Below, one piece after another: positions 52,101 to 59,296 of a DNA stretch of 64,000 nucleotides. The notes below the pieces were generated by a model. It was not told where the DNA came from and searched no databases. It was given only the letters and a program-made list of their open reading frames with translations. Source of the DNA: Pyxidicoccus trucidator (GTDB taxonomy: Bacteria; Myxococcota; Myxococcia; Myxococcales; Myxococcaceae); the NCBI RefSeq assembly GCF_010894435.1, contig NZ_JAAIXZ010000026.1, positions 1 to 64,000 on the forward strand, in the 5' to 3' direction. A program made the position numbers and the translations under genes. The number at the start of each line of letters is the position of its first letter. Positions within the stretch are counted from its first letter, which is position 1.

Positions 52101-52265
52101 GAGGGCAACGGGAAGGACCCGCGCAACGAGGTGGAGCTGCCCGACGAGGACGCCTTCCAGGCGCCGAAGGAGTTCCGCAAGGACCTGCTGGACGCGATGA
52201 AGCAGGGCGCGCCGGAGAAGTACCGCGAGCAGGTGAAGCGCTACTACGAGGAGCTGGTGAAGTGA
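49119..52265 (+). CDS. Large DUF4175-type membrane protein with coiled coils, 1048 aa
   Basis: GTG 49119 opens a Pro-rich N-terminus. Hydrophobic helices lie at ~55-75, ~82-102 and ~185-205. Residues ~220-440 are beta-rich (DIELTYRYPAYTGL, NVEADKAPQVSL, KYEATDDYGLSGLALVF), as in DUF4175 proteins. The remaining ~600 residues are long Gln/Glu/Lys-rich coiled coil (MEQIQQLKNRINELMQRMAE and similar). The family is found beside aerotolerance-type operons, and its role is probably structural or in the cell envelope. The stop overlaps the start of the gluzincin/TPR gene (GTGA at 52262-52265), so the two are coupled and probably function together. Confidence 0.85.
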   Translation: MNLDTPQTPGPELPPPPPPPPWAPASRATPGSQTLGVAALLSEVRTRQRRNLWLQGSMLGLSAAAVLLVAGGFLGLAVPRLGGSVLWLALPVGVAVACAFGLWRAKQQVGDDVRTARLVGQRRPELSLDVLAAVELKRQRGPEAGWSSDLAGAFLEQMDTRVRTVDVRSVVDGRPVRRAALASGGVLLALAVLMVLLGGRWSAGLARIRELARSPQAQAQVEPITGDIELTYRYPAYTGLTQRTVPGTNGEVSAPAGTEVVLKTRSDRPVERAELVVNGQPLPLTVAGNRELEGSFVAKQSGHYRFVFYGPRDKLLVTGPEIALNVEADKAPQVSLMTPAMELEVDPGEKVTLKYEATDDYGLSGLALVFRTPGTTKETRVPLPREDGRRNRATHTWDLGALKVDPGDRITYYVEAQDNDAVEGPKKGVSRTQVLRIYSAAEHRRAALEKAEQLWGRMVDHLADRLEGPDRAKQKDPQAVASAASVDTSGQQLVTDMRTLARELARERDVPTELVSALSHISESLGSHINGTADFRRLYLRTQRARGEDWGTGNRLTSTVNEEIEELEKDILYLESLIDRQKLEALQELGKQLANERRELANLVEQFKNNPDEEARQAVMEQIQQLKNRINELMQRMAEMRKGIRDEHYNAEALSEMMKEQDMQGALDEVEKLMREGKTEEALAKLQELGMQMDEMLQNLDKESSELGSEQNPELVEKFGKFMEELQTTVQEQQKVADQTRQLRDQARSQNRERLAEKGKALKDELLRKVQQAQEDYKKLQPEQLNSRAARPLEEAQSELQNVEQALKVNDFDLAAEAAARAEDAARQLSMMGEQQKQLDEMFGNPPEVRQQSANLAQRLERDARNVEEVNKQLQSLFPPPGSQLSQQERQQLQQLSQQQGELEQRAQGLRQQMEEMQQMAPLFGEEATQQMEGVGQRMGEAAQRMQGKDPGRGYGEQQAALEGLRQFQRQMQEGQRGGKGGLPLPMGAGSRRQEGNGKDPRNEVELPDEDAFQAPKEFRKDLLDAMKQGAPEKYREQVKRYYEELVK

Positions 52266-54052
52266 GCCACGCCATGCCGAAGCACGAGTCTCCGCTGGCC
52301 GTGAGGGCCCTCTTCGCCGTGCTGGCCGTGGCCGTCTGCTGCCTGCCTCCGGCGGCGTGGGCGCAGGACGCCTCGCTCAAGGACGAGGTGAAGGACCGGC
52401 TGGGCCGCGTGGACCAGTCCCTGGACGACTGGGACCTCCCCGGCGCGAAGCGCGAGCTGGCCGAGGTGGAGCCGCTCGTCCCCGCCGAGCTGGAGCCGCT
52501 GAAGTACTACCAGGGCCGCCTGGCCTTCGAGGAGGGGCGCTACGAGGACGCGGTGTCCCTGCTGCAGGGCGCCAACATCGAGGACAAGCCGGGCAGCTAC
52601 CTGCGGCTGGCCAAGGACACGCGCGACATCATCAAGAGGCACCAGCGCGCGGAGAGCGAGCACTTCATCTTCTTCTACCCGAACGGGAAGGAGGAGGTGC
52701 TCGTCCCCTACGCCCTGGAGACGCTGGAGGCCATCCACCGCGCCATGGCCGAGGACCTGGGCTGGACGCCGCCGGGCGGGAAGATTCGCGTCGAAGTCGT
52801 CAACAACGCGCGCGAGCTGGCGCGGGTGAGCACGCTGACGGAGAAGCAGATTCGCACCACGGGCACCATCGCCATCTGCAAGTTCAGCAAGCTGATGGTG
52901 ACCAGCCCCAAGGCCGTGGCCCAGGGCTACGACTGGCAGGACACGCTGGCGCACGAGTACATCCACCTCGTCATCAGCCAGATGAGCCGCAACACCGTGC
53001 CCATCTGGCTGCACGAGGGCCTGGCCAAGTTCCTGGAGTCGCGCTGGCGCGGCAAGGGCGGCCTGGCCATGACGCCCTCCACGCAGGCCCTGCTGGGCAA
53101 GCGCGTGAAGGCGGACACGCTCATCCCCTTCGAGAAGATGCACCCGTCGATTGCGCTGCTGCCCACGGCGGAGGACGCGGCCGTCGCGTTCGCCGAGGTG
53201 TTCTACGCCATCGACTACGTGCACCAGACGAAGGGCTCCGCGGGGTTTCGCGCCATCATCCAGGAGCTGAAGGCCGGGCAGAAGGACCGCAAGGCGGTGG
53301 AGACGGCCACGGGCATGCCCTTCGCCCTCTTCGAGAAGGCGTGGCTGGCCCACATCAAGAAGCAGCCCTTCCCGCAGGAGCTGCTCCCGCGCGAGGAGCG
53401 CGTGGTGCTCAAGGAGGACGCCAAGGGCAAGGCGAAGGACGAGAGCGAAAAGAAGGGGCGGGAAATCTCCTTCGGCGACTTCGACAACGTGGAGGAGGTG
53501 CCGGCGCGCCGCTTCGCCCATCTGGGAGAGGTGCTGCGCGAGCGCAACCGGGTGAAGGCCGCGGCGGAGGAGTACGCCAAGGCCCACAAGCTGGTGGGCG
53601 ACAAGTACGAGTCCATCTCCAACAAGTACGCGCTGGCGCTGCTGGAGCTGCGGCGGCTGGACGAGGCGGAGAGCGTGCTGCGCGGCAGCCTGCGCGTGTA
53701 CCCGGGCTCGCCCTCCACCAACGTGCACCTGGGCCGCATCCTCGTGTTCCGCAAGGACTACCCGAAGGCGAAGACGGCATACCTGGAGGCCCTGGCCTCG
53801 GACCCGTTCGACCCGGAAATCCACCTGGCCCTCACGCGCATCCACGGCGAACTGGGCGAGTCGGCGCTGGCCACCCGCGCGCGCACAGCCGCCGTGAAGC
53901 TCACCAACCTCAAGCCCGAGCAGGTGGACCACGTGGCCCAGACCTTCCTCAAGGATGAGGATGAGCTGTCGGAGATGAATGTCTCCGCCGCCGGAGTCCC
54001 TGGCGGGGAGCAGCCGGCACAGCAGCAGCAGGCGCCCGACGCCGGACGCTGA
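52262..54052 (+). CDS. Exported MA-clan metallopeptidase-like protein with TPRs, 596 aa
   Basis: Start GTG 52262 overlaps the upstream stop; ATG 52274 is an alternative. The signal peptide (VRALFAVLAVAVCCLPPAAWAQ) ends near residue 34. AHEYIHLVI supplies HExxH, and the second block WLHEGLAKFLE supplies the Glu ligand, typical of gluzincin peptidase-MA-like domains (residues ~120-360). TPRs lie on both sides (about 45-110 and 420-570). The C-terminus is Gln/Ala-rich. It is predicted to act in the periplasm, coupled to the DUF4175-type protein. Confidence 0.85.
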   Translation: MSHAMPKHESPLAVRALFAVLAVAVCCLPPAAWAQDASLKDEVKDRLGRVDQSLDDWDLPGAKRELAEVEPLVPAELEPLKYYQGRLAFEEGRYEDAVSLLQGANIEDKPGSYLRLAKDTRDIIKRHQRAESEHFIFFYPNGKEEVLVPYALETLEAIHRAMAEDLGWTPPGGKIRVEVVNNARELARVSTLTEKQIRTTGTIAICKFSKLMVTSPKAVAQGYDWQDTLAHEYIHLVISQMSRNTVPIWLHEGLAKFLESRWRGKGGLAMTPSTQALLGKRVKADTLIPFEKMHPSIALLPTAEDAAVAFAEVFYAIDYVHQTKGSAGFRAIIQELKAGQKDRKAVETATGMPFALFEKAWLAHIKKQPFPQELLPREERVVLKEDAKGKAKDESEKKGREISFGDFDNVEEVPARRFAHLGEVLRERNRVKAAAEEYAKAHKLVGDKYESISNKYALALLELRRLDEAESVLRGSLRVYPGSPSTNVHLGRILVFRKDYPKAKTAYLEALASDPFDPEIHLALTRIHGELGESALATRARTAAVKLTNLKPEQVDHVAQTFLKDEDELSEMNVSAAGVPGGEQPAQQQQAPDAGR

Positions 54053-54086
54053 GCCGGCGACGCGGGCGGGCAGCAGCCGTCCGGCC

Positions 54087-54112
54087 GAGCGCCCACCCAT
54101 CCATGGGCGCTC
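54087..54112 (+). terminator. Hairpin between the peptidase and DUF1622 genes
   Basis: GAGCGCCCA (54087-54095) pairs with TGGGCGCTC (54104-54112), perfect 9 bp, eight-base loop, followed by CCCTGT. Confidence 0.6.
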
Positions 54113-54149
54113 CCCTGTCCGTGCGTAGCTTCAGGCGCGGGGGGGCAGG

Positions 54150-54548
54150 ATGGAGCTCGACTCGCTCATCGCGCTGTCCGCGCAAATCATGGAGGTCGCG
54201 GGCGTGGCCGCCATGGTGCTGGGCGCCCTCCTGTCCCTGGTGCTGCTCGCGATGCGCGGGGGCCTGATGCGGGACGTGGCCTACCACCGCTTCCGACTCA
54301 ACCTGGGTCGCGCGATTCTGCTGGGCCTGGAGTTCCTCGTCGCCGCCGACATCATCCGCACGGTGAGCGAGGAGCCCTCGCTGCGCGCCGTCCTCGTGCT
54401 GGGCCTCATCGTCCTCATCCGGACCTTCCTCAGCTTCACCCTCACCGTGGAGCTGGAGGGCCGCTGGCCCTGGCAGCAGCGCGAGACGGGCTCCAAGGCC
54501 GTGAATGGCCCCGGGGCTCCCCCCGCGTCGCCCCCGCGTGCCCCGTGA
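54150..54548 (+). CDS. DUF1622 membrane protein, 132 aa
   Basis: Three hydrophobic helices (IMEVAGVAAMVLGALLSLVLL, AILLGLEFLVAADIIRTV, AVLVLGLIVLIRTFLSFTLT) with the conserved LGLEFLVAADIIRT and RTFLSFxLxxE blocks define DUF1622. The tail is Pro/Ala-rich. The function of this small inner-membrane family is unknown. A perfect 13-bp hairpin follows the stop. Confidence 0.9.
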   Translation: MELDSLIALSAQIMEVAGVAAMVLGALLSLVLLAMRGGLMRDVAYHRFRLNLGRAILLGLEFLVAADIIRTVSEEPSLRAVLVLGLIVLIRTFLSFTLTVELEGRWPWQQRETGSKAVNGPGAPPASPPRAP

Positions 54549-54560
54549 GGCCGATGAGGC

Positions 54561-54589
54561 GGAGCGCTCCATGCGGCATGGAGCGCTCC
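54561..54589 (+). terminator. Perfect 13-bp inverted repeat after DUF1622
   Basis: GGAGCGCTCCATG (54561-54573) and CATGGAGCGCTCC (54577-54589) are separated by CGG only. It lies 12 bases after the stop and no U-run follows. Confidence 0.75.
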
Positions 54590-54767
54590 CAACCGAGACT
54601 GATGGGCAGGGCCACCGTTGGCCGGCGCACCCATGAGCCCTCCGAACGTGTGGTGCTTCACGGACCGCCGGTCCGGCGCATACGACTTGCCGCGACCTCG
54701 TTCCAAGGTGCGCGCCCGACAGCCAGGGGTTTCAAGACTTTCCGAAGTACGAAAGGAGAAGCACGAC

Positions 54768-55505
54768 ATGAAGCGCACCCTTCAGGGAATCATCGTCACG
54801 GCCTCGCTCCTCACCGGCGGTCTCGCCCTCGCCCAGGGCCCGGGCAGCCCGTCTCCCGGTCAGCCGATGAAGGCCGAGAAGGGCATGGGCGGCGACTTCA
54901 AGGGCTTCATGGCCCCCAAGGACGAGAAGGCGCTGCTGGACCAGCTGCACTACGCCAACCAGCAGGAAATCAAGCTCGGCCAGCTCGCCGAGAAGAGCGC
55001 CATGAATCCCGAGGTGAAGTCCTTTGCCAGCATGATGGTCAAGGACCACACCGCCATGGACCAGAAGCTCATGGACCATGCGAAGGGCAAGGGCCTGAAG
55101 GTCGCGGACATGCCGAAGCCGGCGAACGACCTGGAGAAGAAGATGATGGCCCAGGACAAGGCCAGCATGGAGGAACTCCAGGTGCTCAAGGGCGCCGCCT
55201 TCGACTCGGCCTACATGGCCGGCCAGGTCGCCGACCACGACGCCACGCTCGGCAAGGTGATGGCGTCGAAGCAGGCCATGCCCACCATGGACCCGCAGAT
55301 GACGGCGATGATGCAGGAGCTCACCCAGAAGGTGCCCGCGCACCGCGAGCAGGCCTGGACCATCCTCGGCAAGCTGGACGACGGCATGGCCGTGGGCGGC
55401 TCCGGCACCATGGGCAGCACGGGCGGCAACATGGACCACGGCTCCATGGGCCACGGCTCCACGGGTGGCACGACGGCGCCCACCACGCCCGCACCGAAGA
55501 AGTAG
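54768..55505 (+). CDS. DUF4142 exported helical protein, 245 aa
   Basis: ATG 54768 follows AAAGGAGAA. The signal peptide is MKRTLQGIIVTASLLTGGLALA. Residues ~50-195 form the DUF4142 four-helix domain (LHYANQQEIKLGQLAEKSAM, EVKSFASMMVKDHTAMDQKL, YMAGQVADHDATL), resembling ferritin-like bundles. The C-terminal ~50 residues are Gly/Ser/Met/His-rich (MDHGSMGHGS), which could bind metal such as copper. The family is periplasmic and its role is not established. The 180 bases upstream hold no other gene. Confidence 0.88.
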   Translation: MKRTLQGIIVTASLLTGGLALAQGPGSPSPGQPMKAEKGMGGDFKGFMAPKDEKALLDQLHYANQQEIKLGQLAEKSAMNPEVKSFASMMVKDHTAMDQKLMDHAKGKGLKVADMPKPANDLEKKMMAQDKASMEELQVLKGAAFDSAYMAGQVADHDATLGKVMASKQAMPTMDPQMTAMMQELTQKVPAHREQAWTILGKLDDGMAVGGSGTMGSTGGNMDHGSMGHGSTGGTTAPTTPAPKK

Positions 55506-55551
55506 CCCTCGTCACCTCGGCAATACGGGCGCGTTTTCGCCTCATGACACC

Positions 55552-55590
55552 CCGCGCCTCCTGGTGATTCCGGGGGGCGCGGCTTCGTTG
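55552..55590 (+). terminator. Hairpin between DUF4142 and the Cys-rich lipoprotein
   Basis: CCGCGCCTCC (55552-55561) pairs with GGGGGCGCGG (55573-55582), ten pairs including one G-T, followed by CTTCGTTG. Confidence 0.65.
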
Positions 55591-55604
55591 CATGATGCCG
55601 CGCC

Positions 55605-55886
55605 ATGATGCTCCGGACCCTGACCCTGGCCACCGCGCTCACCCTCGGCTCGCTGCTGACGGGCTGCGCGAACGACGCGGACTCCATCTGCGACAAGCGG
55701 CAGAACTGCTTCGACGACGACATCGACACCGGCGCGTGCGCCGAGCGCGTCGAGGAGTGGGTGGAGGAGGACGACGAGGACGACCGCCGGGAGCGCGTGG
55801 AGAACTGCGCTCGCTGCATCGACGACCGCACCTGCGCGGAGGTCCTCGAGAACTGCATCGACGAGTGCTTCGACATCCCGTCCTGA
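55605..55886 (+). CDS. Small acidic Cys-rich lipoprotein, 93 aa
   Basis: The signal (LTLATALTLGSLLTGC) ends at lipobox LTGC. The mature part is strongly acidic (EEWVEEDDEDDRRE) and contains eight further Cys residues in spaced pairs (CDKRQNC, CARCIDDRTC, CIDEC), which probably form disulfides in the envelope. The ATG at 55605 is one of two adjacent starts (MM). No family is recognised. It converges on the S9 peptidase gene with a strong bidirectional hairpin between them. Confidence 0.78.
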   Translation: MMLRTLTLATALTLGSLLTGCANDADSICDKRQNCFDDDIDTGACAERVEEWVEEDDEDDRRERVENCARCIDDRTCAEVLENCIDECFDIPS

Positions 55887-55922
55887 GTCGCGCCGACGCT
55901 CCTGCGCCGCTCGGGAGGCGTA

Positions 55923-55969
55923 CCGGGGCCCGCGCCTGAAGCGGGGCCCCGGCGGGCGTGACTCACGCC
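55923..55969. terminator. Bidirectional hairpins between convergent genes
   Basis: CCGGGGCCCGC (55923-55933) pairs with GCGGGGCCCCGG (55941-55952) with one bulged base. A second palindrome, GGCGTGA-C-TCACGCC, is at 55955-55969. They separate the Cys-rich lipoprotein from the S9 peptidase. Confidence 0.75.
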
Positions 55970-55970
55970 G

Positions 55971-58007
55971 CTACTTGCGCGTCCACTGGTCCAGCCAGGC
56001 CAGCACCTCGTCGTGCCACTGCACGCTGTTGGCCGGCTTCATCACCCAGTGATTCTCGTCGGGGAAGTAGAGCAGCTTCGAGGGGATGCCCTTGCGCTGC
56101 AGGGCGGTGAAGGTGCCCATCCCCTGCGTCTCCACCACGCGGAAGTCCTGGCCGCCGTGGATGACCATCATCGGCGTCTTCCACTTCGCCACGTGGTTGA
56201 TGGGGCTGTGCTTGCCGTAGCCCTCGGGGTTCTCCCAGGGCGTGCCCTTGTGCTCCCACTCGGGGAACCACAGCTCCTCCGTGTCGAAGTAGCCCATGCG
56301 CTCGTCGAGGATGCCGTCGTGGTTGACGAGGCACTGGAAGCCGTCCGGCCAGTTGCCGGCAATCCAGTTGATCATGTAGCCGCCGTAGCTGGCGCCCAGC
56401 GCGCACCCGCGCGTCTTGTGGATGAAGGGGTAGCGCTCCCGGGCGGCGGCGAGGCCCTTCTGCAAGTCCTCCAGCGGCTTGCCACCCCAGTCATCGCGGA
56501 TGGCGTCGGTGAAGGCCTGCCCGTAGCCGGTGGAGCCGTGGAAGTCGACCATGACGGCCACGTAGCCACGCGCCGCGTACGACTGCGGGTTCCATCGGTA
56601 GTGGAAGTGGTTGCCGAAGGAGCCCTGCGGGCCGCCGTGGATGAGGAAGGCCAGCGGGTACTGGCGCTTCGCATCGAAGTCCACCGGCTTCACCACCCAG
56701 GCGCGCACCGTCTCGTTGTTCCAGCCGGGGAACTCGAACTGCTCGAAGGCGCCGAAGCGGATGCGGGCCAGGTGCTCCTGGTTCACCTGGGTGAGCTGAC
56801 GCGAGCCGGTGCCGTCCGCGTTCATGACATGCAGGTCCGCGGGCGAGTCCAGGTCGTCATGCACGTAGACGACGCGGCCTCCGGCGGCGGGCTGCGGGGA
56901 GTCGTCGGTGCCGTCCTTGGTGAGCTGGCTCACCTTGCCGCTGGCCACGTCCAGCGCGAAGACGGGCTGCAGGCCGAGGTGGTTGGCCACCGCGTAGAGC
57001 GTCTTGCCGTCCGCGCTCCACGCGAGGGCGGAGGCGGAGCGGTCCCACTCCTCGGCGAGCACGCGCTCCTGGCCGCCCGGCCAGGCACGGAGGATGACGC
57101 GGTAGCGGTCCGCCTCGTAGCCGGGACGCGACATGGCGAGGTACGCCAGCGTCTTGCCGTCCGGGCTGAAGACGGGGCTGGTGTCGGTGGCGCGGTTCTT
57201 CTCGGTGAGCTTGCGCGGCTTCGCCTTGCCGTCCACGGGGGCGAGGAAGAGGTCCAGGTCCGTGGACCAGGACTCGGCGCGGCCCACGTCGCGAGCGGTG
57301 AAGACCACGCTCTTGCCGTCCGGGGTGAAGGTGAACTCGTCCGCGCCGCCGAAGGGCTTGGAGGGGCTGTCCGCGTCCATGCCCTTCATCACGTCCACGG
57401 GCGTGCCGCCGGCCACGGGGACGACGAACAGGTGCGAGCGCTTGCCCTCCTTCCACGTGTCCCAGTGCCGGACGAAGAGCTTGTCGTAGCTGCGGCCGGT
57501 GGCCTTCTTCTTGGAGCGCTCGACCTCACGCTGGGGGGAGCACTCCAGGTTGGGGCAGTCGGGGAACACCTCCAGGGCGACGGCCAGCTGGCTGCCGTCG
57601 CGGGACAGGCGGAAGGCGCCCACGTCGAGGGGGAGCTTCGTTACTTGAAGCGGCTCGCCGCCGTCCACGGGCAGGCGCCACACCTGCGAGGAGCCGCCGC
57701 GCGAGGAGAGGAAGAAGAGGCTCTTCCCGTCGGGGGCCCAGATGGGCTCGGAGTCCGCGTCCGGGTGCGAGGTGAGCTGGCGTGGGGCGCCCTCGGCGTC
57801 GAGGTGGGCGAGCCACAAGTCCGTGCGCCCGCGGTTGGCCTCCATGTCGGTGGTGCGCAGGACGTAGGCGAGCTGCTTTCCATCCGGGGAGACGCGCGGG
57901 TTGCTCAGCCGGCGTAGGGTGACCTGGTCCTGGATGGTGTACGGCTGGGGCCGGGCCGGCGCGGGTGCAGCGCCAAGGGCCAGGGCCGCGATGAGCGACA
58001 GCGGCAA
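55971..58007 (-). CDS. Prolyl oligopeptidase-family (S9) peptidase, exported, 678 aa
   Basis: A short signal (MPLSLIAALALGAAPAPA) is followed by a beta-propeller (about 30-420) with WD-like units such as RVSPDGKQLAYVLR, VFSPDGKTLAYLAM and LAWSADGKTLYAV. The C-terminal alpha/beta hydrolase (about 430-678) has the nucleophile elbow GCALGASYGGYM, the Asp in IHGGQDFRV and the His in DENHWV. This is the acylaminoacyl-peptidase/DPP-IV-like layout, and the enzyme cleaves peptides behind Pro or Ala. It is probably periplasmic or secreted. It diverges from the TGA-containing oxidoreductase gene, 211 bases apart. Confidence 0.93.
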   Translation of the reverse strand: MPLSLIAALALGAAPAPARPQPYTIQDQVTLRRLSNPRVSPDGKQLAYVLRTTDMEANRGRTDLWLAHLDAEGAPRQLTSHPDADSEPIWAPDGKSLFFLSSRGGSSQVWRLPVDGGEPLQVTKLPLDVGAFRLSRDGSQLAVALEVFPDCPNLECSPQREVERSKKKATGRSYDKLFVRHWDTWKEGKRSHLFVVPVAGGTPVDVMKGMDADSPSKPFGGADEFTFTPDGKSVVFTARDVGRAESWSTDLDLFLAPVDGKAKPRKLTEKNRATDTSPVFSPDGKTLAYLAMSRPGYEADRYRVILRAWPGGQERVLAEEWDRSASALAWSADGKTLYAVANHLGLQPVFALDVASGKVSQLTKDGTDDSPQPAAGGRVVYVHDDLDSPADLHVMNADGTGSRQLTQVNQEHLARIRFGAFEQFEFPGWNNETVRAWVVKPVDFDAKRQYPLAFLIHGGPQGSFGNHFHYRWNPQSYAARGYVAVMVDFHGSTGYGQAFTDAIRDDWGGKPLEDLQKGLAAARERYPFIHKTRGCALGASYGGYMINWIAGNWPDGFQCLVNHDGILDERMGYFDTEELWFPEWEHKGTPWENPEGYGKHSPINHVAKWKTPMMVIHGGQDFRVVETQGMGTFTALQRKGIPSKLLYFPDENHWVMKPANSVQWHDEVLAWLDQWTRK

Positions 58008-58218
58008 GGTGTTCCTCCTGGGTGGGCCCGCGTCCGCCCCACGAGGAGTCAGGGCGCGGGAGTGCGTTCGGGAGTGGACGCTGCCCGCTCCCCCGAGCGC
58101 TGTCCACCTCGCGTCACAAGGACCGCGCGTGACGCGCCCTGGGCCGGTGCGTCACGTCCACGGCCGCACACCGCGCCTTCACGTAGGCATGACGGCGCGA
58201 GGCGAGGGTGTTAGAGCC

Positions 58219-58845
58219 ATGGGCATGAGCGACCCTGTCATCGTCCGCGTCTGGTCCGACTTCGTCTGACCCTGGTGCTACGTCGGCCTCGTGGAGGTCG
58301 AGAAGCTGAAGAAGGAATATGACGTCCAGGTGGACTGGCGTCCGTTCTTCCTGCGCCCGGAGACCCCGCCAGAGGGCCTGCCCCTGCCGGCCTACGTGCG
58401 CGAGAAGATGAAGGACCCCAACAACCCGCTGAAGCGCCGCGCGGCCGCGGCCGGGCTGACCATGGTGGAGCGGGAGGTCATTCCCTCCACCCGGCGTGCC
58501 CACCAGGCCGCGGAGTACGCCCGAGAGCACGGGAAGCTGGAGCCCTTCAACGCCGCCATCCTCCGGCGCTACTGGAGCGAGGGCCAGGACCTGTGGCAGT
58601 GGGACACGCTCCGGGGCGCGGCCCAGGAAGCCGGGCTGAATCCGGACGACGTGCAGCGCGCCGTCGAGGAGGGCCGCTACAAGGAGGCCGTGGAGGACTC
58701 CGTGCGTCAGGCCCATGAAATGGGCATCAACGCGGTGCCTACCTTCATCCTCGGCGACAAGTTCGGCCTCCAGGGCGCCCAGGAGTACTCCGTCTTCAAG
58801 CAGGCGATGCAGCGGCTGGGCGTGCAGCCCCGCGCCACGCCCTGA
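58219..58845 (+). CDS. DsbA/FrnE-like thiol oxidoreductase with in-frame TGA at the active site (predicted selenoprotein), 208 aa
   Basis: From ATG 58219 (or 58225) the frame reads MGMSDPVIVRVWSDFV, then TGA (58267-58269), then PWCYVGLVEVEKLKKEY and on to a normal stop at 58843-58845. FrnE-type DsbA proteins carry CPWC at exactly this place, so the TGA replaces the first, nucleophilic Cys (residue 17), giving U-PWC if read as selenocysteine. The rest is a standard thioredoxin fold with helical insert: VDWRPFFLRPETPPEGLPL, GINAVPTFILGDKF (cis-Pro loop) and a C-terminal helix. Length is normal for the family. A possible SECIS hairpin follows the TGA. The alternative, a nonsense mutation of TGC or TGT, would truncate the protein to a useless 16-residue peptide. 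No signal peptide is seen, in line with cytoplasmic FrnE. Confidence 0.78.
58285..58299 (+). promoter_or_regulatory. Candidate bacterial SECIS hairpin downstream of the in-frame TGA
   Basis: GGCCTC (58285-58290) can pair with GAGGTC (58294-58299), six pairs including one G-U, leaving the loop GUG. The loop begins 22 bases after the TGA and starts with G, as expected of bacterial SECIS elements recognised by SelB. A competing fold pairs CTACG (58278-58282) with CGTGG (58290-58294) around UCGGCCU. Confidence 0.5.
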
Positions 58846-58857
58846 GCGTTCCTGGTG

Positions 58858-58884
58858 CCCCGGGGGGCTTTCCTGTCCCCGGGG
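58858..58884 (+). terminator. Hairpin after the oxidoreductase gene
   Basis: CCCCGGGG occurs twice (58858-58865 and 58877-58884) and the copies can pair across an 11-base loop, 12 bases after the stop. Confidence 0.6.
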
Positions 58885-58906
58885 AGTCGCTTAGGAATGG
58901 GGCGCG

Positions 58907-59242
58907 ATGACCACCGCGTCGGGCGATGCCCGCTTCCAAATCGAAGTCGTCAAGCTGCTGCTCCAGGTCGCCACCAGCGATGACCGCGTCACGCGCGAGG
59001 AAATCGAGCACGTCGTGGACACCGCGCGCGGCATGAGCGTGCCTCTGGAGGAGCTTGCCGCGATTACCCGGTGCCTGAAGAACGGCGAGCCGCTCCCCGC
59101 GCCGAACCTGGGCGTGCTGCGCGCCAATCCGGACGCCGTCATCCAGTCGGCCCGGACGCTGATGGCCAGCGACAGCCACGTGCATGGGGACGAAATCGAG
59201 ATGCTGCGGCAGCTCCGCGAGCTGCTCGGCGTCACGCGCTGA
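58907..59242 (+). CDS. TerB-like helical protein, 111 aa
   Basis: The layout IEVVKLLLQVATSDDRVTREEIEHV, then LMASDSHVHGDEIEMLRQLRELL, gives two helix-Asp-rich-loop-helix repeats as in TerB/tellurite-resistance-like domains, which bind divalent metals. The product is small, soluble and cytoplasmic. The start ATG 58907 gives MTTASGD. Function is unknown: TerB-like domains occur in stress and defence proteins, but no ter operon is nearby. Confidence 0.75.
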   Translation: MTTASGDARFQIEVVKLLLQVATSDDRVTREEIEHVVDTARGMSVPLEELAAITRCLKNGEPLPAPNLGVLRANPDAVIQSARTLMASDSHVHGDEIEMLRQLRELLGVTR

Positions 59243-59257
59243 CTCGTCCTCCGAGGC

Positions 59258-59284
59258 CCCGGGCTCACGCCTTCACGGCCCGGG
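59258..59284. terminator. Bidirectional hairpin between convergent TerB-like and FliB-like genes
   Basis: CCCGGGC (59258-59264) pairs with GCCCGGG (59278-59284), seven pairs with a 13-base loop. Confidence 0.6.
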
Positions 59285-59296
59285 CGGCGTGACGGC

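Noticed and set aside
58291-58845. A conventional start at GTG 58291 for the DsbA-like gene
   Set aside because: It would remove the first strand and the whole active-site motif, while in-frame homologous sequence and an ATG exist upstream across the TGA.
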